Made by a program: the position numbers and the translations under genes | NCBI RefSeq assembly: GCF_900476215.1 | Contig: NZ_LS483446.1 | Coordinates: forward strand, 1,426,001-1,490,000 | Length of the DNA stretch: 64,000 nucleotides | Direction: 5' to 3' | Source of the DNA: Helicobacter mustelae | Lineage (GTDB): Bacteria; Campylobacterota; Campylobacteria; Campylobacterales; Helicobacteraceae | In this document: piece by piece, positions 43,693-51,825 of the stretch | How the letters are laid out: every line of letters begins with the position of its first letter | Position numbering within the stretch: position 1 is the stretch's first letter | Notes under the pieces: model-generated | What the model saw: only the letters and a program-made list of their open reading frames with translations | Databases searched by the model: none | What the model was told of the DNA's origin: nothing

Positions 43693-45768
43693 ATGCAAAA
43701 ATTTCTCATCAAGAATCTTGATTGCGCCTCCTGTGCAGACAAACTAGAGAAAAAAATAAAAAACCTCTCTAGCGTGCGCGAAGTAAAAATTTCCTTTGCC
43801 ACAGGAACCCTGTATATCGATTGCGATGATTGGGATGCTGTAAGGGATGTCATAGCCGCACTTGAGCCCAATGCCACGCTTGAATCCATGGATGCACCTA
43901 GCACCAAAGACTCAAGGGCGCAAACCTTTAGCTTTTTTACCCAGCAATTTTTTCTGCTCATTACACTCATTGCGAGTTTTTTGCTCATTGTGACGCTTGA
44001 TTATCTCTATCCCCAGCTCCCTGTCTATCCTTTTGTGTCTCTTGGCGTAGTGATTTATCTTATCAGCGGGCGCAATGTCTTTAGAGGGGCTTTAAAAAGC
44101 CTAAAAAATAGAGAATTTTTTGATGAAAATATCTTGATGCTGGGGGCTAGCATCGCGGCATTTTGTATCGGCGCTTGGGAAGAGGCAGTGAGTGTGATGC
44201 TATTTTTTTCCACAGGGGAATATCTCCAAGAAATCAGCGTGCAAAAATCCAAAGCCGCCATCAATCAGAGCGCAAATCTCACCCCTTCCTTTGCACACAA
44301 GATCTCTACAGATTCCCAGGTCCTTGATGTAGACCCAAAAACCCTGCAGGTGGGAGATAGGATCCTGCTCTATGCAGGGGAGATGCTGCCCTGTGATGCT
44401 AGATTGCTGCAAAATCACGCGAGCTTTAATTGCGCAGCAATCAGTGGGGAATCTCTGCCTATCAATGCAAAGGAAGGAGAAGAGATTCTAAGTGGCAGCA
44501 TCGCGCTAAAAGAGAGCATACAGCTAGAGGTTTTGCGCCCCTTTGAAAAAAGCCAGATTGCAAAAATCACCGAGCTCATCGCATCTGCCACCACGCAAAA
44601 ATCTAAAACCGAGAGCTTCATCACAACTTTTGCGCGCTATTACACCCCTGTTGTTTTTGTGATCGCCTTGCTCATCGCGATTCTCCCCCCACTGCTAAAT
44701 TTTGGGAGTTTTGAGGAGTGGATTTATCGCGCACTCGTGGTGATGATGGTGAGCTGTCCTTGTGCACTCATCATCTCTGTGCCCATCGGATATTTTGGAG
44801 GATTGGCTGCAGCAAGCAAGCATGGCATCCTCATCAAAGGAGCCAATTATCTAGAAGCACTCAGCCAGCTTGGCCTCATTGCCTTTGACAAGACAGGCAC
44901 CCTCACTCAAGGCAAATTCAGTGTCACAGACATCATCCCAGCCCCCAATCACACCAAAGAAGAGCTACTAGAATCTGCCCTATGTGCACAATCCCTCTCC
45001 AATCACCCCATCGCCCAAAGCATCAAAGCCCTTGGCTCTGCCAAAAATTTCTCCATTGATACTTATGAGGAATTTGCAGGAATGGGGGTGCGGGCAGTGA
45101 CACAAAATGAGGAGATCCTCGCAGGAAACGAGAAGCTTTTGCAGCATTTTCACATCCCCTATGAATCCAAAGAAATCCAGGGCAGTGTGGTGCATATTGC
45201 CAAGAATCAAAATTATCTGGGCTACCTCCTTATCGCTGATGTATTAAAAAGCGATAGCAAAGATGCTATTTTGGCCCTCAAAAAACTAGGGATTGATTCT
45301 GTGATGCTAAGCGGAGATGGAGAAGCTCCCTGCAGGGTCATTGCAGAGCAGCTCCAATGCCCCTATTATCACTCGCTTTTACCCCAAGACAAAGCACGAA
45401 TTTTCTCAGAACTCAAGGCCAAGGCTTCCAAAAAAGTCGCATTTGTGGGCGATGGCATCAATGATGCGCCCACCATCGCACTTGCAGATGTGGGCATGGC
45501 CATGGGTAGCGGAAGTGATATCAGCACACAGAGTGCGGATGTGATTTTGCTCAATAGCTCCCTAAGCACACTGCTAAAAAGCATCAAAATCGCACAAAAA
45601 ACCAAAAACATCATCTATCAAAATATCTTTTTTGCGCTCGGAATAAAGGCTGCATTCATCATTCTAGGATTGCTTGGGATGGCCAGCATCTGGGAGGCGG
45701 TATTTGGCGATGTGGGAGTGGCACTACTGGCACTTGCCAATGCTATGCGCGCACTAAAGATTGCTTAA
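43693..45768 (+). CDS. cadA: Heavy-metal P-type ATPase (CadA/ZntA type)
   Basis: This 691-residue efflux pump expels Zn, Cd or Co ions. The N-terminal HMA domain has NLDCASCADKLEKKI. The TGES-type actuator is AISGESLPINAKEGEE, the ion-binding helix is MVSCPCALIISVPIGYFGG with CPC, the phosphorylation site is FDKTGTLTQG, and the HP/hinge regions are SNHPIAQSI and GDGINDAPTIALADVGMAMG. Eight membrane helices are consistent. It resembles H. pylori CadA in size and motifs. The start is divergent from uvrB across about 145 bp. Confidence 0.93.
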   Translation: MQKFLIKNLDCASCADKLEKKIKNLSSVREVKISFATGTLYIDCDDWDAVRDVIAALEPNATLESMDAPSTKDSRAQTFSFFTQQFFLLITLIASFLLIVTLDYLYPQLPVYPFVSLGVVIYLISGRNVFRGALKSLKNREFFDENILMLGASIAAFCIGAWEEAVSVMLFFSTGEYLQEISVQKSKAAINQSANLTPSFAHKISTDSQVLDVDPKTLQVGDRILLYAGEMLPCDARLLQNHASFNCAAISGESLPINAKEGEEILSGSIALKESIQLEVLRPFEKSQIAKITELIASATTQKSKTESFITTFARYYTPVVFVIALLIAILPPLLNFGSFEEWIYRALVVMMVSCPCALIISVPIGYFGGLAAASKHGILIKGANYLEALSQLGLIAFDKTGTLTQGKFSVTDIIPAPNHTKEELLESALCAQSLSNHPIAQSIKALGSAKNFSIDTYEEFAGMGVRAVTQNEEILAGNEKLLQHFHIPYESKEIQGSVVHIAKNQNYLGYLLIADVLKSDSKDAILALKKLGIDSVMLSGDGEAPCRVIAEQLQCPYYHSLLPQDKARIFSELKAKASKKVAFVGDGINDAPTIALADVGMAMGSGSDISTQSADVILLNSSLSTLLKSIKIAQKTKNIIYQNIFFALGIKAAFIILGLLGMASIWEAVFGDVGVALLALANAMRALKIA

Positions 45769-45941
45769 TTCTTGAGAATCAAACACAGCTTTTGGGTTGA
45801 TGATGCAGATCCTATTAACTCCAAAGATACGCCATCAAAATCACAAAAGATTTTAAATTCATCGCTTGGGGATCTTCTTGCCTCTTTTATGATGCAAAAG
45901 AGCTCAAAGATATAAAAACATTCAAATATTCATTTTCAAAA

Positions 45942-46020
45942 CTTGCACCAATGGCTAAAATCTTTGAATCCATGCAAATGGCCTAAACTGCTGCTTTATG
46001 CTTGCGCCAGTGGCTAAAAT
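45942..46020. repeat. Short direct repeat in the gap after cadA
   Basis: CTTGCACCAATGGCTAAAAT (45942–45961) recurs as CTTGCGCCAGTGGCTAAAAT (46001–46020), 18 of 20 identical, 39 bp apart, just beyond the stop of the outer-membrane protein on the minus strand. The function is unknown; the 255-bp gap otherwise shows no gene. Confidence 0.6.
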
Positions 46021-46023
46021 TCT

Positions 46024-46707
46024 CTATTTTTTGGATTTGCGGGCAAAAATATTGGTGTCAAATTTGTATTGATAATTCATAAAAAGCAAGAAATCTGTTT
46101 CCTCAGCCACAGAGCGAGACCAGCTTTTTTGCACGGGGGTGGTCTTGACCCCTATGCTAATGCGATGCTTGATGTTGATAGTCAAATCCACCCCGACTTC
46201 TGCGATGAACCCTGCAGAAACAAAGGAATTTTTGAAAAATTTATAATGAATATTGTCGGTAAAAATGCTAGCACCAAGTCCAATGCCAAAGAATGCGCCT
46301 AGGAAGTTTTTTTGATTTGGGGTAATGGGAAATTCTGTAAGCAAATCAATGCCGACGGAAAAAAACCCAAAAAAGGAGGTTGTCGGCGGCCTCTTGAAGC
46401 CATAATTTAGATTTTCGCTATAGGTGTCAAATTCAAAGTACCCGCGAATTCCCACTCCCTTGGTAAAAAATGTCTGACTCCCTGCCTTAAAAACAAAAAG
46501 CACAGGGACATAGGTGTTTTTTTTGCCATGAATTTCTTGTTTGAGGCGCAGGACCGAGGTGCCAAGCCCAAAGGAGATGTATTGCCCGCCTTTTTTTCGG
46601 ATGAGATTTTGCTCTTCATAGATTTTCTTGATTTCATCTGTATCAGTCGCTTCTTCTGCAGAAACATAGAGCAAAATTGCAAAAAAAACGCAAAAAAACT
46701 TTTTCAT
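46024..46707 (-). CDS. Outer-membrane beta-barrel protein, Helicobacter type
   Basis: This 227-residue protein has a signal peptide (MKKFFCVFFAILLYVSA) and alternating hydrophobic strands such as YISFGLGTSVLRLKQEIHGK, GVGIRGYFEFDTYSENLNYG and FGIGLGASIFTDNIHYKF. The C-terminus (LLFMNYQYKFDTNIFARKSKK) lacks the usual terminal aromatic residue; a strand ending in YQYKF is followed by a basic tail. It is divergent from mlaE across 65 bp. The function is unknown; the barrel assignment rests on pattern only. Confidence 0.6.
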   Translation of the reverse strand: MKKFFCVFFAILLYVSAEEATDTDEIKKIYEEQNLIRKKGGQYISFGLGTSVLRLKQEIHGKKNTYVPVLFVFKAGSQTFFTKGVGIRGYFEFDTYSENLNYGFKRPPTTSFFGFFSVGIDLLTEFPITPNQKNFLGAFFGIGLGASIFTDNIHYKFFKNSFVSAGFIAEVGVDLTINIKHRISIGVKTTPVQKSWSRSVAEETDFLLFMNYQYKFDTNIFARKSKK

Positions 46708-46740
46708 CTTAAAGATCCGTCAAGAATTATTAACTTTTGT

Positions 46741-46746
46741 TATAAT
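46741..46746 (+). promoter_or_regulatory. -10 box of the mla operon
   Basis: TTTTGTTATAAT lies 26 bases before the ATG at 46773. The sequence that follows (TATAATTCTATCCAAAAACT) matches the clpS promoter region at 19 of 20 positions. Confidence 0.6.
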
Positions 46747-46772
46747 TCTATCCAAAAACTAAGGTTATAACA

Positions 46773-47879
46773 ATGCAGGCAAGCTTTGAGACCCAGGATG
46801 CAAAGGACAGTAATGGCGCAAATCTGGTCGTCTTTATCATCGGAGTTTGGGATTTTAACACTCCGCAATCACTTTTATCAGACTTCGCAGATTCCATGCC
46901 AAAAGAGAAGCAGGTCGTCCTAGATTTTTCCCGCGCTAATAAAGTCGATTTCAACGCGATTAGCTTTTTGTTTCTCAATGCCTCTGTGATCTCCTGGCAG
47001 AATGCAAGCCCTGGAATCCTCTCCCACATCCAGGCATTTCAAAAATTTCACGATCAGGGCCGCAGCAGCATCGACAAAAAGCACAACAATTTTTTCTGGT
47101 TTTTTGGCAAAAAAGTCTATGCATTCTATAGCGATGCTAGGGATTTTATAGAATTTCTTGGATGCGTGCTCTACCATCTCTATCTCAATCTCAGATACCC
47201 CAGTAGATTTCGCTTCAAATCCTTTTGTCACCACATCAATGAATCTGGATTCAAAGCATTGCCTATCGCAACTCTGACCACCTTCATCGTAAGCGGGGCC
47301 ATCGCTCTGCAAAGCGCTATTGAGCTTCAATCTCTAGGCGCCCCGCTTTTGAGCGTGGAGATCACAGCAAAATTATCCCTACGCGAAATTGGCCCCTTCA
47401 TCCTGACATTGATTATCATAGGGCGCAGCGCCTCCTCCTACACCGCACAAATTGGAGTAATGAATATCACAGAAGAGACCAATGCCATGCGCGTGATGAA
47501 CTTCAATCTCATCGATTTTTTGGCCATTCCCCGATTTCTAGCACTTGTCATCGTCATGCCGCTGATGGTATTTTTGGCCGATGCAGCCAGCATTTTTGGA
47601 GGAATGCTCGCTGTCAAATTCCAGCTAGATGTTAACTTCATGCAATACTTGCAGCGATTTACTGAAACAGTGGGATGGAGCCACTTCTTTGTGGGTCTGG
47701 TAAAAGCTCCATTTTTTGGTGCTATCATCGCACTAGTGGGATGCTTTCGGGGGCTACAAGCCCAGGGAGAGACTGAGCTCATTGGTAGGGCTACCACCAC
47801 CAGCGTAGTTAACACACTTTTTTGGGTGATTTTTGTCAATGCCATCTTTAGCATCATCTTCACAAGGCTGGATGTATGA
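46773..47879 (+). CDS. mlaE: MlaE-family permease with fused N-terminal STAS domain
   Basis: This 368-residue permease of the phospholipid-trafficking Mla system has residues 1–95 resembling MlaB (VFIIGVWDFNTPQSLLSDFA, then VVLDFSRANKVDFNAISFLF), fused to the permease. The MlaE core has YRYPSRFRFKSFCHHINESG-like text, then SIELQSLGAPLLSVEITAKL, REIGPFILTLIIIGRSASSY and TEETNAMRVMNFNLIDFLAI. Separate MlaB is therefore not needed. A promoter lies upstream, and mlaF overlaps by four bases. H. pylori is recalled to have a similar set. Confidence 0.92.
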   Translation: MQASFETQDAKDSNGANLVVFIIGVWDFNTPQSLLSDFADSMPKEKQVVLDFSRANKVDFNAISFLFLNASVISWQNASPGILSHIQAFQKFHDQGRSSIDKKHNNFFWFFGKKVYAFYSDARDFIEFLGCVLYHLYLNLRYPSRFRFKSFCHHINESGFKALPIATLTTFIVSGAIALQSAIELQSLGAPLLSVEITAKLSLREIGPFILTLIIIGRSASSYTAQIGVMNITEETNAMRVMNFNLIDFLAIPRFLALVIVMPLMVFLADAASIFGGMLAVKFQLDVNFMQYLQRFTETVGWSHFFVGLVKAPFFGAIIALVGCFRGLQAQGETELIGRATTTSVVNTLFWVIFVNAIFSIIFTRLDV

Positions 47880-48649
47880 AAAAGCCAGTTATTGAGGTTT
47901 GCAATCTCACCACCTCCTATGGAGATAGGATTATCCATGATAGGATTAATTTTGAGATTTACAAAGATGAAAGCTTTGCAATTTTGGGAGGCAGTGGAAG
48001 CGGGAAGAGTACGCTACTCTCAGCCATGATCCTGCTCAATCGCCCAAAAAGCGGCGAGATAAAAATCTTTGGCAGAGATATCTGCAAAATGAGTGCGCCA
48101 GAGCATGCAAAAATCATGCAGCACTGTGGGGTGCTCTTCCAATTTGGCGCACTCTTTAGCTCACTGAGTGTGATTGAAAATGTAAGCGTGGTATTAGAGG
48201 AATATAGCAACTACCCTCCAAGCACCATTAGAGAAATCGCAAAAATGTGGCTGGATCGCGTGGGACTCAAACCCAATGCCTTTCATCTCTACCCCTGTGA
48301 ACTCAGCGGAGGCATGAAAAAGCGCGTGGGTCTTGCAAGGGCCATGGTACTCAATCCTGAGATTTTGTTCTTGGATGAGCCTACAAGCGGTCTAGATCCC
48401 TTGAGCGTGGGGAGATTTGATGAGCTAATCTCAGAGCTAAAAGCTGCAAATCCCTTCACCGTGGTGATTGTCACTCATGACCTAGACACAGTAAACTACA
48501 TGACAGATAGATTTCTTTTACTCAAAGAAGGTAAAATTGAGTTTCAAGGAACTCTCAAGGAATTTAGGCAATACGCCCAAGAAAACAGCTTAGATAAAGA
48601 GAATTTATTCAATAGCACAAGAGGAGAAAGATTTTGGAAAGAAATGTAA
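47876..48649 (+). CDS. mlaF: Mla ABC transporter ATPase MlaF
   Basis: This 257-residue ABC ATPase has Walker A LGGSGSGKSTLLSAM, the ABC signature LSGGMKKRVGLARAM, Walker B ILFLDEPTSGLDPL and the switch His VIVTHDLD. The GMKKR variant of the signature is typical of MlaF/Ttg2A proteins. It is co-transcribed with mlaE (four-base overlap) and mlaD (16-base overlap), which gives an ordered EFD lipid transporter. Confidence 0.95.
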   Translation: MKKPVIEVCNLTTSYGDRIIHDRINFEIYKDESFAILGGSGSGKSTLLSAMILLNRPKSGEIKIFGRDICKMSAPEHAKIMQHCGVLFQFGALFSSLSVIENVSVVLEEYSNYPPSTIREIAKMWLDRVGLKPNAFHLYPCELSGGMKKRVGLARAMVLNPEILFLDEPTSGLDPLSVGRFDELISELKAANPFTVVIVTHDLDTVNYMTDRFLLLKEGKIEFQGTLKEFRQYAQENSLDKENLFNSTRGERFWKEM

Positions 48650-49425
48650 ATTTTACGATAATTGGCGTGATTTTCTTTTCGATTTTGAGCGCGCTAGTTA
48701 TTTTCATCATGATTATGGGGAATTTCAATCTCCAAAAAGATGAATACACCAATTATGTCGTCTACACGACAAAAGAAATCACGGGTATTGGAGTCAATAC
48801 TCCCGTGCGATTCAAGGGTATCAATATTGGCAGCGTCACTTACGTCGGATTTGACAAACAAAATCCCGATGTCGTAAAAATTATGGTGCAAATCAAAAAG
48901 CACATCCCCATCAAAGAAGGCTCCACGCTAATGGCAGATTCCCAGGGCCTTGCAGGCATCACCTTCCTAACTCTCAAACAGAGCAATAGTAAGATTTTTA
49001 TTACAGGTGAGAATGGTGCGCTGCTCAATTTCGAACCCAGTCTATTTCACAGACTCAGCACCAAAGCTAATCAAGCAAGCACCGACATCATAGACATCTT
49101 AAAGGACGCAAAAAACGTGCTCAATGAAAAAAACATAGAGAGTGTCTCACACATCCTAACCAACATAAAAATCTTAAGCGCAAATCTCAACCAAACTCAA
49201 AAAGACATCGATAGGCTAACAAATAACTTCGATACACTCGTCAACAATCTCAACAAACAAATCCAAAGCGGGGATTACAACATCAAAGGGATTCTCGACC
49301 CCATGATCCTGCGCCTGAATATGTCACTCAATTATATGGATAGATTTTTCAAACGTGGCAGCGGTGTACTAGAGAAATTTGAAAGAGATCCTTATAATAC
49401 CCTTTTTGGAGAGCAGAAAAAATGA
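48634..49425 (+). CDS. mlaD: MCE-domain lipid transport protein MlaD
   Basis: This 263-residue protein has an N-terminal membrane anchor (FTIIGVIFFSILSALVIFIM) and an MCE domain with YTTKEITGIGVNTPVRFKGI, NIGSVTYVGFD and IKEGSTLMADSQGLAGITFL. The remainder is a helical, coiled-coil-like region (residues 150–225, DIIDILKDAKNVLNEKNIES). It should anchor the lipid tunnel in the inner membrane and reach into the periplasm. It overlaps mlaF and the lipoprotein gene. Confidence 0.93.
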   Translation: MERNVNFTIIGVIFFSILSALVIFIMIMGNFNLQKDEYTNYVVYTTKEITGIGVNTPVRFKGINIGSVTYVGFDKQNPDVVKIMVQIKKHIPIKEGSTLMADSQGLAGITFLTLKQSNSKIFITGENGALLNFEPSLFHRLSTKANQASTDIIDILKDAKNVLNEKNIESVSHILTNIKILSANLNQTQKDIDRLTNNFDTLVNNLNKQIQSGDYNIKGILDPMILRLNMSLNYMDRFFKRGSGVLEKFERDPYNTLFGEQKK

Positions 49426-49994
49426 AAAAATCAACAATATTTTTTAGCACCATCCTTGCCATGACCCTCACAGGATGCTTGGATATCAAAATCAGGTCTG
49501 AAATTCCCAAAAAAACCTACTATGATCTTGATACCAATATCCTGCAAGAGCATCAGTGCAAGACCTTTGATCTTATTTGGTTTGGTGGGGTTACTAGCAC
49601 CTCTTATCTAGATCAAACAAGCATCCTCCACAAGAAATCCAATGGTGAGGTTTCCACGATTGCAAACACGCTATGGATGGACAATCCCAAAGAAATGTTC
49701 AAAACCATTCTAGTCAAAAATGGATCTCAAAAATGCCTAAGCTTTGAGAATCTCAGCGTAGAAAAGCCCAATCAATATCTCTCCATTCAGCTGCTGTTTT
49801 TAGGCTTTGTTGATGAAAAATCAGATATTGAATTTGTCTACAAGATCTATGACAAAAACCTCCAATTCAAGGGCATGGGCACCATCCACAAAGAAGAGCC
49901 AGGCACTGACATTGCGACATTGCAAAAAACTGCACAAAGTGGCATCAATGAGCTTTTGGAGATTTTGGGGGGACCCAAAAATGAAGCCAAATAG
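49422..49994 (+). CDS. PqiC-type (ABC_trans_aux) lipoprotein of the Mla-like operon
   Basis: This 190-residue lipoprotein has a lipobox (ILAMTLTGC, cysteine near residue 19). The domain resembles PqiC/YmbA-like accessory lipoproteins: KTYYDLDTN, KSNGEVSTIANTLWMDNPKE, then LSIQLLFLGFVDEKSDIEFV. Such proteins usually sit on the outer membrane and work with MCE proteins. It overlaps mlaD by four bases. No mlaC-like periplasmic carrier is seen in the operon, so the lipoprotein may fill that gap (inference). Confidence 0.75.
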   Translation: MKKSTIFFSTILAMTLTGCLDIKIRSEIPKKTYYDLDTNILQEHQCKTFDLIWFGGVTSTSYLDQTSILHKKSNGEVSTIANTLWMDNPKEMFKTILVKNGSQKCLSFENLSVEKPNQYLSIQLLFLGFVDEKSDIEFVYKIYDKNLQFKGMGTIHKEEPGTDIATLQKTAQSGINELLEILGGPKNEAK

Positions 49995-50002
49995 CCTCTT
50001 TT

Positions 50003-50031
50003 GATGGGGTTCATCTCTCACAAGCCCCATC
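50003..50031 (+). terminator. Hairpin after the mla operon
   Basis: GATGGGG (50003–50009) pairs with CCCCATC (50025–50031), giving a 7-bp stem with a 15-nt loop nine bases beyond the stop, followed by CTCTTT. It lies between two convergent genes. The U tract is weak, so termination is probable but not certain. Confidence 0.55.
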
Positions 50032-50118
50032 CTCTTTAGCCTGTTCACCCCCCATCTCATCACACCTCTCTAAAACTCCCTTCAAACTCTCCTGCTAAAA
50101 ATCACGAATTTTCCCACA

Positions 50119-51372
50119 TTACTCCAATTCAGATTTTTTGGGCAGAAAAAAGATAGCAATGAGCATAAGCATGAGCACCACTGCCATATAGACAAAAAAT
50201 CCCTTTTCATATCCTGCGCTCTTAAATTGCAATGCCACATAGGATGCCGACCCTCCAAATATGGCATTGGCAATCGCATAGCCAAGCCCAGTGCCCAACG
50301 CTCGCACATGCTCAGGAAATAACTTGGCCTTGAAAATCCCAGCAATAGAAGTGTAAAAACTCAAGATCACAAAAAGCCCAAGCACTAGCAAAAATGTATA
50401 AAAAGCATTCTGCACCACTGCTAGCAATGAAAAAATAGGGTAGACCAAACATAATGCAAGCAAGCCAAAGATGGCAAGCTGGCGCTTATGGCCAATACGA
50501 TCCCCTAACATGCCAAAAAGAGGTTGCATCACCATCAAGCAAAACAGGGCTGGCAACAAGAGATTGTTGGCCAGCTCCTTGCTCATGCCCACTCCAATCA
50601 AATAGGTCTTGATATAAATAGTGATGGCATAAAAACTCAGTGACCCCCCTGCTGTGATGCCAATGACTAGGAAAAATCTCCCCTTATATTTCCACAGGGC
50701 CTCTAGCGTGCCGCTTTGTTTATGATTTTCTGGGGGGCTGGAGCTCTCTTCCATGAGATTGCGCAAAAACAGGGATGCCAGCGCCAGCACTCCTCCCAGC
50801 ACAAACAAAAATCTCCAGGCATAATCATACATTTCTTGCGCGCTAAAAAACAAAAGCATGATGGAGATACTAGCCACAGCTAGCAGCTGCCCGCCAATTA
50901 AAGTGACATATTGAAAGGAAGAATAAAATCCCCGCCTGCCCTCTTTGGCAAGCTCAGAAAGATAGGTGGCAACAACTCCATACTCCCCACCAACACTTAG
51001 CCCTTGCAATAACCGCGCCAAAAGCAAAAAAAGGATGGCAAAATCCCCCACGATCTCTTTGCCAGGAAGCACTGCGATGAGAAAAGATCCCAGTGCCATC
51101 AAAATCACAGAGAAAATCATGGATTTTTTGCGCCCCACTTTGTCTGCTAAAGATCCAAAGAGATACGAACCCAAAGGACGCATGAAAAAACCTATGGCAA
51201 AGACCCCAAAGGCATGGATTTGCTGGATGAGTTCGCTATTAGAAACAGAGAAGGCGTGGGCAAAATAAGTGGCCCCAAAAGCAAAGATATAAAAATCAAA
51301 CCATTCAACAAGATTCCCGCTGCTTGCTGCAAAGATAGAGCCAATTCTCTTGGTTTGTGTGATTTGTTCCAT
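50119..51372 (-). CDS. kgtP: MFS metabolite:H+ symporter, KgtP-type
   Basis: This 417-residue MFS transporter of the metabolite:H+ symporter group has ASSGNLVEWFDFYIFAFGAT at the N-terminus and RPLGSYLFGSLADKVGRKKS between helices 2 and 3. RLLQGLSVGGEYGVVATYLSE and GFYSSFQYVTLIGGQLLAV resemble alpha-ketoglutarate permease KgtP closely. Twelve hydrophobic segments are visible. The substrate is probably a dicarboxylate such as 2-oxoglutarate. The ATG at 51372 follows GGGG; an upstream GTG at 51378 is less likely. Confidence 0.88.
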   Translation of the reverse strand: MEQITQTKRIGSIFAASSGNLVEWFDFYIFAFGATYFAHAFSVSNSELIQQIHAFGVFAIGFFMRPLGSYLFGSLADKVGRKKSMIFSVILMALGSFLIAVLPGKEIVGDFAILFLLLARLLQGLSVGGEYGVVATYLSELAKEGRRGFYSSFQYVTLIGGQLLAVASISIMLLFFSAQEMYDYAWRFLFVLGGVLALASLFLRNLMEESSSPPENHKQSGTLEALWKYKGRFFLVIGITAGGSLSFYAITIYIKTYLIGVGMSKELANNLLLPALFCLMVMQPLFGMLGDRIGHKRQLAIFGLLALCLVYPIFSLLAVVQNAFYTFLLVLGLFVILSFYTSIAGIFKAKLFPEHVRALGTGLGYAIANAIFGGSASYVALQFKSAGYEKGFFVYMAVVLMLMLIAIFFLPKKSELE

Positions 51373-51378
51373 AAGCAC

Positions 51379-51825
51379 CCCTAAGTTTTTTCTATATTAC
51401 TAAAATTCCAAGCCAAAGAACTAAAATTTTGCCCCAAAATCTAGCAAAGCTAAGTGAGAATTTCTTTCCAAAGCTTGCAACCCAGAGACAAGTCACAGAG
51501 ATGGAGGGGGCATGGGGCTAGTTTTAACATTTGGAGATGGTGGGGTGGTGAGAGGGTTTTGTGGCAAGATGAGGAGGCAAAAGCATGCACACTCAAGCAG
51601 GATGCTGGGGGATTGGGATACAAATGAGTGCAAAACTCTAGGTGGGCACATGAGTAATATGGCATAAGCAGTGCTATGACAAGAAAATGCGTAGCAAAAA
51701 GCCAAATGCAGGGCAAATGATAAGCAGAGATTGCGCAGAAAAGAGGGTGTGCAGGGGGGTTACAAGCACGCAAATAAAAAAGCAAAAATGTACAAAAGTA
51801 CTAGAGAGTGAACAAAATAAATGGA
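51379..51825. other. Gene-free gap between uvrA and the KgtP-type gene
   Basis: In about 450 bp, a minus-strand frame of 111 codons (51450–51785) is open but has skewed composition, with many Cys, His and Pro residues, and no ribosome site; I reject it as a gene. Near the uvrA end, a weak GTAC/GTAC hairpin followed in the minus direction by T-rich sequence (51780–51805) may act as a terminator. No RNA gene was recognised. Confidence 0.4.

Noticed and set aside
51450-51785. 111-codon minus-strand frame between uvrA and the KgtP-type gene
   Set aside because: Composition (many Cys, His, Pro) and lack of ribosome site mark it as chance open sequence on the complement of G-rich DNA.
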